Positions 1 to 9,274 are shown, counted from the first letter of the stretch. The stretch is 64,000 nt of DNA from UBA1181 sp963619325 (GCA_963619325.1 CAVEVQ010000005.1:1-64000), one strand, 5' to 3'. Notes: generated from the sequence alone by a model not told the origin. Made by a program: numbers and translations.

Positions 1-50
1 GCACGTGATTTGTAATCTCGGGGTCGTTGGTTCGAATCCGACAAGAGGCT
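1..50 (+). tRNA. tRNA-Thr (TGT), 3' part only
   Basis: The window opens inside a tRNA. Visible parts are the anticodon loop with TGT at 11-13 (T at 10 before it, AA after it), a five-base variable region GGGTC at 21-25, the T arm GTTGG-TTCGAAT-CCGAC at 26-42, and the 3' acceptor strand AAGAGGC at 43-49 with discriminator T at 50. CCA is not encoded. The anticodon stem has one T-T mismatch. The D arm and 5' acceptor strand lie before the window, so the identity rests on the anticodon and T arm. Confidence 0.85.
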
Positions 51-51
51 C

Positions 52-83
52 AAAAAGGATGTCTTTGAAGATGTCCTTTTTTT
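52..83 (+). terminator. Rho-independent terminator after tRNA-Thr
   Basis: AAAAAGGA at 52-59 pairs with TCCTTTTT. The stem is interrupted by a small TG/TG mismatch and continues as TCT/AGA around a TTGA loop. It runs directly into a T-tract ending at 83. It follows the tRNA end by one base, so it terminates the tRNA transcript. Confidence 0.75.
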
Positions 84-170
84 GTTTAATCCTGTAGTGT
101 TAATACGTTTTTTGTGTTGCGTTTCATAAACTTTCCCTATAATCTGTAGAGAAACAACCATTTTGTGTGC

Positions 171-178
171 TAAATTTG
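171..178 (+). promoter_or_regulatory. -7 promoter element before the aspartate kinase gene
   Basis: TAAATTTG is an exact match to the Bacteroidota -7 consensus TAnnTTTG. No good TTTG lies at the -33 distance. Transcription would start at about 184. A TTG start codon at 183 would then have no leader, which favours the ATG at 219. Confidence 0.5.
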
Positions 179-218
179 CAAATTGAAATTGAAAATAAGT
201 AACAATAGTCTCGAAGAT

Positions 219-1604
219 ATGCTAACAGTAGAGAAAATCGGAGGAACCTCCATGTCGCAGTTCAAGGATGTCTTGAACAACATTATCATTGGTAATCATA
301 CCAACGAAAATATGTACAACCGTATTTTCGTTGTTTCTGCGTATAATAATGTGACAAACTGGTTGTTGGAACACAAGAAAACCGGTGAACCTGGTATTTA
401 TGTGAAGTTCCTTAACGATGATAATTATGAGGGTGCTTTGGATGAGCTATGCCAAAAGTTGATTGCACTCAATAGAAATTATGAAGAGATAAAGCTTGAT
501 CAAAAGGTGGCTGACGGGTTTATCATCAATCGTATTGAGCGAGCAAAAAACTATTTGAGGGCGATGCATAGTGTAGTTGCTTCTGGTTATGTTGATAGGA
601 AAGACCTTTATTTGGCGGCTCGCGAGATACTTTCGTCTATCGGAGAGGCTCATTCCGCATTTAATTCGGTCAACATTATCAATAATAATGGTATCAATGC
701 TACTTTTATCGATCTCTGCGGTTTTGATGATTCTGAGGCGTTGACGATCGACGAGCGTATCCACAAAGCGTTTAATGGAATTGACTTCTCTAAGACGCTT
801 TGCGTGGCAACGGGTTACACAAAGGGAACGGAGGGCATCATGCGTGCGTTCGACCGTGGTTATTCAGAGGTCACGTTCTCAAAAATCGCCGTTGATGTTC
901 ACGCTGATGAGGCGGTTATTCATAAGGAGTTCCACCTCTCTTCCGCAGACCCTAAGTTGGTAGGCAAAGATAATTCTATCATAGTCGGCATGACCAACTT
1001 TATGGTGGCAGACCAGTTGGCGGATGTCGGTATGGAGGCTATCCATCCTAAGGCTTCTAAACCTTTGGAAATGGCAGGTATCAACATACGTATCAAGAAT
1101 ACTTTTGAACCCAATCACCCAGGAACGTTGATTTCAAAAAACTATGTGGCAGAAAAGCCTCGTATTGAAATCATCTCAGGAACGGATAAGGTCTTGGCGG
1201 TCGAGGTGCACGACCCGATGATGGTCGGTGAAGTTGGATTCGACCTTCGTATTATGCAAGTGTTTGAGAAGCATGGTGTCAGCTACATCTTGAAATCAAC
1301 CAATGCTAATAGCATAACAATGGTTATTTGGGACAAGCCTAAGGCAAAAGGATTGATTAAGGAATTGTCAGAGAAATTCTATCAAGTAGAGGTCAAAGAG
1401 GTGGCTATCGTATGTTGTATGGGTACAAATATTGCACACCCAGGCTTCTTGTATAAGGCTGCTAAGACATTGTGTGACAATAATATCAATATTGAGTGCT
1501 TCGCTCAGTCGTTGCGTCAGGTAAACATGCAGTTCGTCATTGAACGTAAAGACTACTCTGCTGCAATCGTGGCATTGAACAATGCGTTATGTGTTGAGAA
1601 ATAA
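219..1604 (+). CDS. aspartate kinase
   Basis: This enzyme phosphorylates L-aspartate, the first step toward aspartate semialdehyde and hence Lys, Thr, Met and diaminopimelate. The N-terminus has the kinase signature K-I-G-G-T-S (residues 6-11), a variant of the usual KFGGTS. Two ACT regulatory domains occupy roughly residues 325-395 and 394-455; the second begins near VAIVCCMGTN. Length is 461 aa from the ATG, normal for a monofunctional kinase with no homoserine dehydrogenase part. An in-frame TTG at 183 would add 12 residues but sits at the predicted transcription start. The next gene is nspC. Aspartate semialdehyde is the carbon donor of the carboxyspermidine route, so the kinase may feed polyamine synthesis; that link is inference. 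A terminator separates the two genes. Confidence 0.9.
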   Translation: MLTVEKIGGTSMSQFKDVLNNIIIGNHTNENMYNRIFVVSAYNNVTNWLLEHKKTGEPGIYVKFLNDDNYEGALDELCQKLIALNRNYEEIKLDQKVADGFIINRIERAKNYLRAMHSVVASGYVDRKDLYLAAREILSSIGEAHSAFNSVNIINNNGINATFIDLCGFDDSEALTIDERIHKAFNGIDFSKTLCVATGYTKGTEGIMRAFDRGYSEVTFSKIAVDVHADEAVIHKEFHLSSADPKLVGKDNSIIVGMTNFMVADQLADVGMEAIHPKASKPLEMAGINIRIKNTFEPNHPGTLISKNYVAEKPRIEIISGTDKVLAVEVHDPMMVGEVGFDLRIMQVFEKHGVSYILKSTNANSITMVIWDKPKAKGLIKELSEKFYQVEVKEVAIVCCMGTNIAHPGFLYKAAKTLCDNNINIECFAQSLRQVNMQFVIERKDYSAAIVALNNALCVEK

Positions 1605-1624
1605 CGATAAAATATGAAATAAAG

Positions 1625-1664
1625 AAAACCGGGGTGGGGATGAGTGGTCTCGCCTCGGTTTTTT
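1625..1664 (+). terminator. Terminator after aspartate kinase
   Basis: AAAACCG on the left pairs with CGGTTTT on the right. The helix extends inward through G-C and G-U pairs and ends in six Ts. It lies 20 bases past the kinase stop codon, so nspC probably has its own promoter or depends on read-through. Confidence 0.75.
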
Positions 1665-1700
1665 CACTTTGTGTATTTTACCTTAAAAAACCTTTGAACA

Positions 1701-2834
1701 ATGATTGACTATTCAAAAGTGCCTTCCCCTGCGTATGTGGTCGATGAGGTTCGTCTTCGTAGAAATCTTAGTTTGATAAAGTCTGTAAAAGATCGTGCTG
1801 GCGTGGAAATCATTCTGGCTTTCAAGGCTTTTGCTCTATGGAAGGTTTTCCCGATTGTGAAAGAGTATATATCCTATTCCACGGCGAGTTCTCTTTCCGA
1901 GGCTCGTTTGGCGTACGAGAAGATGGGCAATTTGGCACATACTTATTCTCCAGCGTATACTGACGAGGAATTTTCCTCCATTGCGGCGTGCAGTAGCCAT
2001 ATCACCTTCAATTCACTGACTCAGTATGCTCATTTCTATGCGCAAACAAAGACGTTTGACCATCCTATTTCATGCGGTTTAAGGGTGAATCCGGAATTTT
2101 CCGATGTTGAGACAGATTTGTATAATCCATGTGCGCCAGGTTCGCGTTTAGGCGTAACGGTTGATAGGTTGGGCGACCGTCTGCCGGAAGGAATTGAAGG
2201 TCTACATTTCCATACGTTGTGTGAGTCAAGTTCGTATGATTTGGAAAAAACATTAAAAGTAGTTGAAGAGAAATTCTCAAAGTATTTTAATCAAATTAAG
2301 TGGATTAACTTCGGTGGCGGACATCTGATGACTTGGGCAGACTATGATACGGAACATCTGATATCTGTGCTGCAAGCATTTCGCAGTCGTTATCCATGGC
2401 TGAAAGTAATTATGGAGCCAGGGAGTGCTTTCGCTTGGCAATGTGGAGAATTAGTCGCTAAGGTTGTAGACATTGTTGAGAATCGCGGAATTAAGACAGC
2501 AATTCTAAACGTTTCGTTTGCATGCCACATGCCTGATTGTTTGGAAATGCCCTATCAACCTGCTATTTTAACTGCTAAAGAAGATGGCGCATTTACCTAC
2601 CGTATGGGTGGAAATAGTTGTCTGTCTGGTGATTTTATTGGAGACTGGCGTTTCGATCATGAGTTGCGAGTAGGAGAGCAAATCGTGCTGATGGACATGA
2701 TTCACTATACGACGGTAAAAACGACAATGTTTAATGGAGTAACTCATCCATCGTTGATGCTTTGGACAAAAGACAATCAATTGGTTGAGTTGAAAAGATT
2801 CGGCTACGAGGATTATCTAAACCGAATGTCGTAG
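1701..2834 (+). CDS. nspC: carboxynorspermidine/carboxyspermidine decarboxylase
   Basis: This PLP-dependent decarboxylase of the alanine racemase fold makes norspermidine or spermidine from the carboxylated precursor, the last step of the alternative polyamine pathway. Length is 377 aa, as usual for the family. Lys42 in ILAFKAFALW is the expected PLP Schiff-base lysine. A glycine-rich FGGGH segment and EPGSAFAW match phosphate- and carboxylate-binding segments. Cys in SFACHMPDCLEMPYQP is the expected catalytic cysteine contributed across the dimer. The partner carboxyspermidine dehydrogenase is not in the window. In gut Bacteroidales this route makes spermidine, so that product is likely here. 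It is convergent with the lipoprotein gene across a shared terminator. Confidence 0.92.
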   Translation: MIDYSKVPSPAYVVDEVRLRRNLSLIKSVKDRAGVEIILAFKAFALWKVFPIVKEYISYSTASSLSEARLAYEKMGNLAHTYSPAYTDEEFSSIAACSSHITFNSLTQYAHFYAQTKTFDHPISCGLRVNPEFSDVETDLYNPCAPGSRLGVTVDRLGDRLPEGIEGLHFHTLCESSSYDLEKTLKVVEEKFSKYFNQIKWINFGGGHLMTWADYDTEHLISVLQAFRSRYPWLKVIMEPGSAFAWQCGELVAKVVDIVENRGIKTAILNVSFACHMPDCLEMPYQPAILTAKEDGAFTYRMGGNSCLSGDFIGDWRFDHELRVGEQIVLMDMIHYTTVKTTMFNGVTHPSLMLWTKDNQLVELKRFGYEDYLNRMS

Positions 2835-2862
2835 AAATCAGAACTGCAAATCGTAAAAAAAA

Positions 2863-2907
2863 ACTGTCCGCTAAATTTTCAAACTGAGTGAATTTTTAGC
2901 GGACAGT
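2863..2907. terminator. Bidirectional terminator between nspC and the lipoprotein gene
   Basis: ACTGTCCGCTAAA at 2863-2875 and TTTAGCGGACAGT at 2895-2907 form a perfect 13-bp inverted repeat. An A-run lies on the left. The 19-base loop region can pair further through AATT and TCA/TGA. It lies between two converging genes and can serve both. Confidence 0.8.
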
Positions 2908-2918
2908 GGTGTATTTCG

Positions 2919-3560
2919 TTATTCGACGATAGAAATAGTCTTCATTATGCTTCTTGCGTTCTCAATTCCAACCTCGGTGGAGAGTGTATCAAGATAGCTT
3001 AAGTTTACTCCATAAACTCTTCCGTTTTCATATATCAAATAGATTTCTTGTGTTCCAGATGGAACATTCACCCCCATTTTCACGGTGAAATATCTTGCTT
3101 CATATCCATTCAATGACGTTGTCTCAAAATCAGTGATACTACCATCCTCATAATAATAACCCTCAAAAGCATCGAAGCAAGTCTCTTTATAGCCTTTCAT
3201 GAAATTTTCAGCGTCACTCTGAGAAGATGGAACATAGTGAAACCTCATCAGATAAACCGCCGTAGGGAAGTAAACTGTGCCATTAGAATAGGTAACGCTA
3301 TCCCCTTTGTATGCAAGACTTACACGGTTAAAAAGAAAATCTTTGTAGTAATCTCTGCTCTCTTCCGGACAAGTATCATTGTATTGGTTAGTCCACTCCC
3401 CTTTGGGGCAGATAGCAGTAATTCCATATCTACTGTCCACCTTTACATGAGTATCGTCCACTATTTCACTGGGGTCGCCTGTCTCATCTCCGTCTTTCTT
3501 ACATGAATAGCATAGAAACAACGAAAGAGAGATTATTAAATATAAACATCTCTTCAACAT
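2919..3560 (-). CDS. lipoprotein of unknown function
   Basis: The 213-aa product begins with basic residues, a hydrophobic stretch and a lipobox ending in LCYSC, so Cys20 is the likely lipidated residue, followed by KKDGDE. After a short acidic linker there is a compact domain of about 180 residues rich in aromatic residues and beta-strand-like segments, ending near SIMKTISIVE. The general layout resembles PsbP-like or stress-sensor lipoproteins of the group, but I do not recognise the family. It stands alone, facing nspC across a shared terminator. Expected location is the periplasmic side of a membrane or the cell surface. Confidence 0.75.
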   Translation of the reverse strand: MLKRCLYLIISLSLFLCYSCKKDGDETGDPSEIVDDTHVKVDSRYGITAICPKGEWTNQYNDTCPEESRDYYKDFLFNRVSLAYKGDSVTYSNGTVYFPTAVYLMRFHYVPSSQSDAENFMKGYKETCFDAFEGYYYEDGSITDFETTSLNGYEARYFTVKMGVNVPSGTQEIYLIYENGRVYGVNLSYLDTLSTEVGIENARSIMKTISIVE

Positions 3561-3604
3561 AAAATATCTAATGATTACCTACTAAAAATATACTAAAAAA
3601 ATTG

Positions 3605-3688
3605 TGCTCAAGATGAGATTCGAACTCACACGCCGTAACCGGCACTACCCCCTCAAAGTAGCGTGTCTACCAATTCCACCACCTAAGC
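3605..3688 (-). tRNA. tRNA-Leu (GAG)
   Basis: Read on the minus strand, the acceptor strands GCTTAGG and CTTGAGC pair with two G-U wobbles, followed by discriminator A. The anticodon loop is TTGAGGG with anticodon GAG. There is a long variable arm as in class II tRNAs and a T arm with TTCGAAT. No CCA is encoded. It lies 22 bases downstream of tRNA-Gly and is probably transcribed with it. Confidence 0.93.
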
Positions 3689-3710
3689 ATTTTGGATTTA
3701 CCAATTTTCG

Positions 3711-3786
3711 TGGAGCGAAAAACGGGACTCGAACCCGCGACCCCAACCTTGGCAAGGTTGTGCTCTACCAACTGAGCTATTTTCGC
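3711..3786 (-). tRNA. tRNA-Gly (GCC), CCA encoded
   Basis: Minus strand: acceptor GCGAAAA pairs with TTTTCGC, discriminator T, and the gene encodes the terminal CCA, unlike the neighbouring tRNA-Leu. The D arm reads AGCTCAGTTGGTAGAGC, anticodon GCC sits in TTGCCAA, and the T arm carries TTCGAGT. It is the first gene of the tRNA-Gly/tRNA-Leu transcript. Confidence 0.95.
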
Positions 3787-3857
3787 ATTTGTTATGGGAA
3801 TTACCCCTATTTCAATCATTCAAAGCACTTCTCTTAGTACATCTCTTAATTGCGGTA

Positions 3858-3888
3858 CAAAGATACCACTTCTTTTTAAATTAGCAAA
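3858..3888 (-). promoter_or_regulatory. Promoter of the tRNA-Gly/tRNA-Leu operon
   Basis: On the minus strand TTTG (3885-3888), 19 bases, then TATCTTTG (3858-3865). This is an exact TTTG-N19-TAnnTTTG Bacteroidota promoter, about 70 bases upstream of the tRNA-Gly 5' end. Confidence 0.75.
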
Positions 3889-3949
3889 TTTTTGGAGCCT
3901 TTTTTGCGATGAAAATTTGTGTTTTTCTCAGAAAGTATTTCATAATATC

Positions 3950-3985
3950 AAAGGAGGAAGAAACTTCCGTCTCTTCCTCCTTTTT
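3950..3985. terminator. Hairpin terminator after nifJ
   Basis: AAGGAGGAAGA (3951-3961) pairs perfectly with TCTTCCTCCTT (3972-3982) around a 10-base loop. It sits 20 bases past the nifJ stop. The better T-run is on the plus-strand side, so efficiency for nifJ is uncertain. Confidence 0.6.
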
Positions 3986-4005
3986 GTAGATGTTAATCTA
4001 TGCGA

Positions 4006-7000
4006 TTAATATTCCATCTTAGTCATACGAACGTATGATTGATAACGTTTCTTAGCCATTTCCTCAGAGGCATTAAACAACTCTTGTGCCTCGTTAGGGA
4101 ATTGTTTCATTACTGATAAGTAACGAACTTCTCCCTTCAAGAAATCTTGGAACTTAGAGTAGTCTGGCTCTTTAGAATCCAAAGAGAATGGGTTCTTTCC
4201 TTGTGCCTCTAATTCTGGGTTGAAGCGCCACAAGTGCCAGTAACCGCAAGCAACGGCTTTGGCTTCTTCTGCCTGTGCCTTACCCATACCTGCTTTCAAA
4301 CCATGGTTGATACATGGAGCGTATGCGATAATCAATGATGGACCGTTGTATGCTTCAGCCTCTTTGATTGCTTTCAAACATTGTGCTTGGTCAGCTCCCA
4401 TGGCGATTTGTGCAACATAAACGTAACCATATGTGGTTGCGATCATACCTAAGTCTTTCTTACGGACACGCTTTCCAGAAGCGGCAAACTTAGCGATTGC
4501 TCCGAGTGGAGTTGCCTTAGAAGATTGACCTCCAGTGTTTGAGTAAACCTCAGTATCCAATACCAAGATGTTAACGTTCTTGCCAGAAGCGATAACGTGG
4601 TCAAGTCCTCCGTATCCGATATCGTATGAAGCACCGTCTCCACCGATGATCCATTGTGAGCGTTTGATGAGGTAACCTTCTAATTCGCTCAACTGCTTGC
4701 AATGGTTGCAACCGTTCTTCTTTCCTTCCTCTACTACTGGAACGATCTTATCGTACAACTCTTTCGTCTTAGCGGCATCGTCCTTGTTCTCAATCCATTG
4801 TGCAAACAAGTCTTTTGCCTCTGAAGGCGTGCAATCAGCATCAATAGCGTCCTTCATTACTCTTTCTATTCTCTCACGCATCTTCTCGTTTGCCAATTCC
4901 ATACCGAGTCCGAACTCGCAGAAGTCCTCGAATAAAGAGTTAGCCCAAGCAGGACCTTGACCTTTAGCGTTGGTAGTGTAAGGAGTTGATGGAATTGAAC
5001 CAGAGTAGATTGAAGAACATCCAGTTGCGTTGGCTACGATTTCACGATCTCCGAACAATTGAGAAATCAACTTGACGTATGGAGTCTCACCACATCCTGA
5101 ACATGCGCCAGAGAACTCAAACAAAGGTTGAGCAAACTGTGAGTTTTTAGGATTAGAAGTGATATCTATCAAATCTTGTTTAGAGGTTACATTCTTAACT
5201 GCGTATTCCCAATTTGCGGTTTCTGTTGCGGTTTCTGCTGATTCAGGGTCAAATGCAACCATCTTGAGGGCGTTCTTTCCCTTTTCTGGGTTGTTACCCA
5301 TACAAACGTCAACACAGTTTCCACAACCAAGACAGTCGAGAACACCTACTTGCATACGGAACTTCATGCCTTTCATAGCGGCAGGAGCCTTCATCTCAAT
5401 CATCTCTCCGTTCATACCCTTAGCCTCCTCATCGTTCATGACGATTGGACGGATACATGCGTGAGGGCAAACGAATGCACACTTGTTACATTGTACACAG
5501 TCTGCTGCGTTCCAAACTGGAACGAACGCTGATACACCACGTTTCTCGTATGCTGCAGTACCTGCTTGCCATTCACCGTCTTCAATGCCCTTGAATGCAG
5601 AAACTGTGAGCAAGTCTCCGTTTTGCGCGTTGATAGGACGAACGATCTTGTTGATGAACTCGGGGTCGTTGTTTGCCTTTACAGCGTCTGGCTCTAAGTT
5701 AGCCCATGCAGCGTCGATAGTCAACTCTTTGTATTCACCACCACGATCAACGGCAGAGTAGTTCTTGTTGACAACATCTTCACCCTTCTTACCGTAAGAC
5801 TTAACGATGAACTTCTTCATTTGCTCTACAGCCAAGTCTACTGGAATCACTTCTGTGATACGGAAGAATGCAGATTGAAGAATTGTGTTAGTTCTGTTAC
5901 CTAATCCAATCTCTTGTGCAATCTTAGTTGCGTTGATATAGTAAACTTTGATATTATTCTTAGCGAAGTAAGCTTTTACCTTATTAGGCAAATTTTTAGC
6001 TAACTCTTCACCTTCCCAGATGGTGTTCAACAAGAATGTTCCGTTCTTCTGAAGACCACGGGTTACATCGTACATGTGAAGGTACGCCTGGACGTGGCAG
6101 GCTACGAAGTTAGGTGTGTTCACCAAGTAGGTTGAACGGATTGGAGAGTCTCCGAAACGCAAGTGAGAGCAAGTGAAACCTCCAGACTTCTTAGAGTCGT
6201 AAGAGAAGTAAGCCTGACAGTGCTTGTTCGTGTTGTCTCCAATGATCTTTACTGAGTTTTTGTTAGCACCTACGGTACCATCAGCACCCAAACCATAGAA
6301 TTTAGCCTCGAACATTCCTGTTCCGCCGACTGCGATTTCTTCTTTCTTTGGAAGTGAAGTAAATGTAACGTCGTCTACGATACCAACTGTGAAGTGGTTC
6401 TTTGGAGTTGGAAGAGACATATTCTCGTATACAGAAAGAATCTGTGCTGGAGTAGTATCGTTTGATCCCAAACCATAACGACCGCCAACGATAACAGGAG
6501 CGTTTTTCTCCTCGTAGAATGCCTCGCGAACATCCAAGTAGAGAGGTTCACCGTTTGCACCTGGCTCCTTTGTTCTATCCAAAACAGTAACTACTTTAGC
6601 AGACTTAGGAACTGCGGCGAGCAAATGTTTTGTAGAGAATGGACGATACAAGTGAACTGCGACCAAACCAACTTTCTCACCCTTTTTAGCGAGGAAGTCG
6701 ATAACCTCACGGATACACTCTGTAACAGAACCCATAGCGATGATCACACGGTCTGCATCTGCTGCTCCGTAGTAGTCAAACAAGCCATAGTTACGTCCAG
6801 TGATCTTAGAAATTTCTTTCATGTAGTTCTCGACGATAGCCGGAACTGCGTCGTACATTGAGTTGCAAGACTCACGGTGAGTGAAGAATGTGTCTGGGTT
6901 CTCTGCCATACCACGCATAACAGGTTTGCTAGGGTTGAGGGCGCGAGAACGGAACTCTGCGAGTTTGTCTTTATCGATGAGGTCAGCGAGGTCTTCGTTG

Positions 7001-7566
7001 TCTAATTTTTCAATTTTTTGGATTTCATGAGAAGTACGGAATCCGTCGAAGAAATTAAGGAAAGGAACTTGAGACTTGATAGTAGACAAGTGAGCTACAC
7101 CAGCGAGATCCATAACCTCTTGCACAGAACCTTCGGCGAGCATTGCGAAACCAGTCTGACGGCAAGCGTAGACATCTTGGTGGTCACCGAAGATACATAA
7201 TGAATGAGATGCGATGGTACGAGCAGAAACATGGAAAACAGCCGGCATTTTTTCAGCGGCGATTTTGTACATGTTTGGAATCATCAAAAGGAGTCCTTGA
7301 GATGCTGTGTAGGTGGAGGTCAACGCTCCTGCTTGGATCGCACCGTGAACTGCACCTGCTGCACCTGCCTCAGACTGCATTTCGGTTACAGATACTGTCT
7401 CGCCGAAGATGTTCTTGCGACCTTGTGCAGCCCATTCGTCTACATGCTCAGCCATTGTTGAAGATGGCGTGATAGGGTAGATACAGGCACACTCGCTGAA
7501 CATATATGAGATATGTGCAGCTGCTTCATTTCCATCACAAGTGATGAATTTCTTTTCTTTAGCCAT
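4006..7566 (-). CDS. nifJ: pyruvate:ferredoxin (flavodoxin) oxidoreductase
   Basis: This enzyme oxidatively decarboxylates pyruvate to acetyl-CoA and CO2 and passes electrons to ferredoxin or flavodoxin in the cytoplasm of anaerobes. At 1,186 aa it is the standard single-chain form. In order: the N-terminal thiamine-binding domain with YPITPSSTMAEHVDEW, the CoA-binding and gamma domains, a two-cluster ferredoxin insert with CVQCNKCAFVCPHAC near residue 690 and CLGCGNCVDVC near 745, the cysteine motif CSGCGE, and the thiamine diphosphate/Mg site GGDGASYDIGYGGLDH near 975. A fourth cluster-binding Cys is likely in NHCKQ or near the C-terminus. It is monocistronic, with a -7 promoter element about 75 bases upstream. 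Confidence 0.97.
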   Translation of the reverse strand: MAKEKKFITCDGNEAAAHISYMFSECACIYPITPSSTMAEHVDEWAAQGRKNIFGETVSVTEMQSEAGAAGAVHGAIQAGALTSTYTASQGLLLMIPNMYKIAAEKMPAVFHVSARTIASHSLCIFGDHQDVYACRQTGFAMLAEGSVQEVMDLAGVAHLSTIKSQVPFLNFFDGFRTSHEIQKIEKLDNEDLADLIDKDKLAEFRSRALNPSKPVMRGMAENPDTFFTHRESCNSMYDAVPAIVENYMKEISKITGRNYGLFDYYGAADADRVIIAMGSVTECIREVIDFLAKKGEKVGLVAVHLYRPFSTKHLLAAVPKSAKVVTVLDRTKEPGANGEPLYLDVREAFYEEKNAPVIVGGRYGLGSNDTTPAQILSVYENMSLPTPKNHFTVGIVDDVTFTSLPKKEEIAVGGTGMFEAKFYGLGADGTVGANKNSVKIIGDNTNKHCQAYFSYDSKKSGGFTCSHLRFGDSPIRSTYLVNTPNFVACHVQAYLHMYDVTRGLQKNGTFLLNTIWEGEELAKNLPNKVKAYFAKNNIKVYYINATKIAQEIGLGNRTNTILQSAFFRITEVIPVDLAVEQMKKFIVKSYGKKGEDVVNKNYSAVDRGGEYKELTIDAAWANLEPDAVKANNDPEFINKIVRPINAQNGDLLTVSAFKGIEDGEWQAGTAAYEKRGVSAFVPVWNAADCVQCNKCAFVCPHACIRPIVMNDEEAKGMNGEMIEMKAPAAMKGMKFRMQVGVLDCLGCGNCVDVCMGNNPEKGKNALKMVAFDPESAETATETANWEYAVKNVTSKQDLIDITSNPKNSQFAQPLFEFSGACSGCGETPYVKLISQLFGDREIVANATGCSSIYSGSIPSTPYTTNAKGQGPAWANSLFEDFCEFGLGMELANEKMRERIERVMKDAIDADCTPSEAKDLFAQWIENKDDAAKTKELYDKIVPVVEEGKKNGCNHCKQLSELEGYLIKRSQWIIGGDGASYDIGYGGLDHVIASGKNVNILVLDTEVYSNTGGQSSKATPLGAIAKFAASGKRVRKKDLGMIATTYGYVYVAQIAMGADQAQCLKAIKEAEAYNGPSLIIAYAPCINHGLKAGMGKAQAEEAKAVACGYWHLWRFNPELEAQGKNPFSLDSKEPDYSKFQDFLKGEVRYLSVMKQFPNEAQELFNASEEMAKKRYQSYVRMTKMEY

Positions 7567-7638
7567 AATTTATCTATATAATGAACAATATAATTCTGTC
7601 GAAGTTTGCCGAGAGGCTGTACAAGCCCACTCGTATTG

Positions 7639-7646
7639 CAAAAGTA
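7639..7646 (-). promoter_or_regulatory. -7 promoter element of nifJ
   Basis: Minus strand TACTTTTG matches TAnnTTTG. A TTTG lies upstream but 23 bases away, longer than usual. The implied leader is about 65 bases. Confidence 0.5.
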
Positions 7647-7783
7647 AAAAAAAGTTTTTTCCAACACTCCAAATAGAAAAGAAAATTGTTAGAGAAAACG
7701 TTGTGTTGGCACACTTCTCAGTCGGGTTTGCTTTCGTTTTGTTATCGCATTATTTCATGCTCTTTGGTCGTCGGTAGCCTTTG

Positions 7784-9268
7784 CTATTCCAATCCTATCT
7801 CTTTTCTGACTTTCTCTATGCCGATGATTTCGGCGCACGTGAAAAAAGAGGTCATAGAGACACCTAAGATGCCGTGAAGATTGAGGTTTTGTCCTGTCAA
7901 GAGTAGGTTTGCGATTGGTGTCTTCGGTGTTAGCATTGTATAGGCCAGTTTGCTGCTGTCTTTTAACATTCCGAAGGCACTTCCTTGCATTGTGTTGGTA
8001 TAGTATTGGTAGGTCAACGGCGTGCTGGTGTAGATGTTTTCCACACTATCGCATAGCCCAGGTATCTGTTTCCCTGCTAATTGCAGGCATTCTTCTGCTT
8101 TTTCTCGTTTGAACTGTTCATAGTCTGCTCCTCGACGCATCAGCGACGTGTCTTTCCATTGCTCTACTTCCTGCCAATTCATTGGGGTGAGCAAATCGAT
8201 ATTGTCGGTAGTCTCTCCCCCCCCTTGAGGATATTGGTAACTCACCAACACTGCATTTGTTTTTTCTGAGCCTTTGTACTCTCCAAAATTCCAAAGGTCG
8301 TCTGTTTCGTAAATATATTGGTTCCTGTTGAGGTAGGGAATGGAGTCTTTTTTCAACTGAATGTTGGCGGTGAACATTCCGAATGTGTTCGGTATGTTGT
8401 TGATTCTTCGTTTGTAGATGTTTTTTATTTTCTTACTGTTTCTGACTAATTGCAAGGTGGCGGCGGGATGTACGTTGGAGATGAACCATTTCCCTTCTAT
8501 TTCTTCTCCATTGTTCAGTTTCGCTCTTGTGATAGCATCTCCTTCTTCTATGAGTTCGTCCACTTTGGCGTTTTTCTTTACGACTCCGTTCAAGTTGGTT
8601 ATATTCTCCGCTAATTTTTCGGCTATCTGCATACCTCCTCCCTCTATTCTCCAAGCACTTTGGATGAAGGAGTCGTTGATTTGTGCGAAGATGTAGAGTG
8701 GAAGTTCTTTGTGCAGTTCCATCTTCAGAGATGTGCCTGCAAGGACATTCCGCAAAATGGGGTCGCTGATGGTTTCCTTTAAGAATTCATACGCTGTGGT
8801 GGTGAAAGGTTTTGCTTGATAGAAATCCTCAGCGGAACGTGGTTCGAAACTTTTGAATATGTTTTTCCCAATTGAGCTGAGTGTGTCAACGTATTTCTTC
8901 AAATTTTCTCGTTGTTGGGGAAAATCTTTAGAAAGTGTTTCCACAAAATGTTCATAACCATTGGCAAAAGCGTAACTTTTCCCATGAAAAATCACTTCAT
9001 CGAAACAGTTTTCGTCTAATTTTCTCCAGGGCAAATCCATCAGTCCGAAATAGTGGAAGAGTCGGTTGAGGTGCTGTCCCTCGCTAAGTCCTCCGATATA
9101 ATGAAATCCGGTGTCGAAGGTGCAGTTTTTACGTCTGAAGATTTGTAGACAACCGCCCAACACAGGTTGTTGCTCTAACACGCACACGCTCAGTCCGTTT
9201 TTGGCAAGAGTGAAACCACATTCCAAGCCTCCTAAACCTGCACCTACTATCACTACATCGTATTTCAT
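7784..9268 (-). CDS. FAD/NAD(P)-dependent oxidoreductase, phytoene desaturase-like
   Basis: The 494-aa protein starts with a Rossmann dinucleotide site VVIVGAGLGGLECGFTLAKN and a following acidic residue in VCVLEQQ, then the GGCLQIF and DTGFHYIGG segments seen in phytoene desaturase/CrtISO-like flavoproteins. A C-terminal FAD-binding segment is NLLLTGQNLNLHGILG. It is the last gene of the seven-gene acyl-product operon, 6 bases after the MMPL gene, so it probably desaturates or isomerises the product. Such flavoproteins occur in aryl-polyene and flexirubin-type clusters. The substrate is unknown. Confidence 0.85.
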   Translation of the reverse strand: MKYDVVIVGAGLGGLECGFTLAKNGLSVCVLEQQPVLGGCLQIFRRKNCTFDTGFHYIGGLSEGQHLNRLFHYFGLMDLPWRKLDENCFDEVIFHGKSYAFANGYEHFVETLSKDFPQQRENLKKYVDTLSSIGKNIFKSFEPRSAEDFYQAKPFTTTAYEFLKETISDPILRNVLAGTSLKMELHKELPLYIFAQINDSFIQSAWRIEGGGMQIAEKLAENITNLNGVVKKNAKVDELIEEGDAITRAKLNNGEEIEGKWFISNVHPAATLQLVRNSKKIKNIYKRRINNIPNTFGMFTANIQLKKDSIPYLNRNQYIYETDDLWNFGEYKGSEKTNAVLVSYQYPQGGGETTDNIDLLTPMNWQEVEQWKDTSLMRRGADYEQFKREKAEECLQLAGKQIPGLCDSVENIYTSTPLTYQYYTNTMQGSAFGMLKDSSKLAYTMLTPKTPIANLLLTGQNLNLHGILGVSMTSFFTCAEIIGIEKVRKEIGLE

Positions 9269-9274
9269 CTGTCG

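Noticed and set aside
183..218. TTG start for aspartate kinase
   Set aside because: It coincides with the predicted transcription start from the TAnnTTTG element; the ATG at 219 fits the family better.
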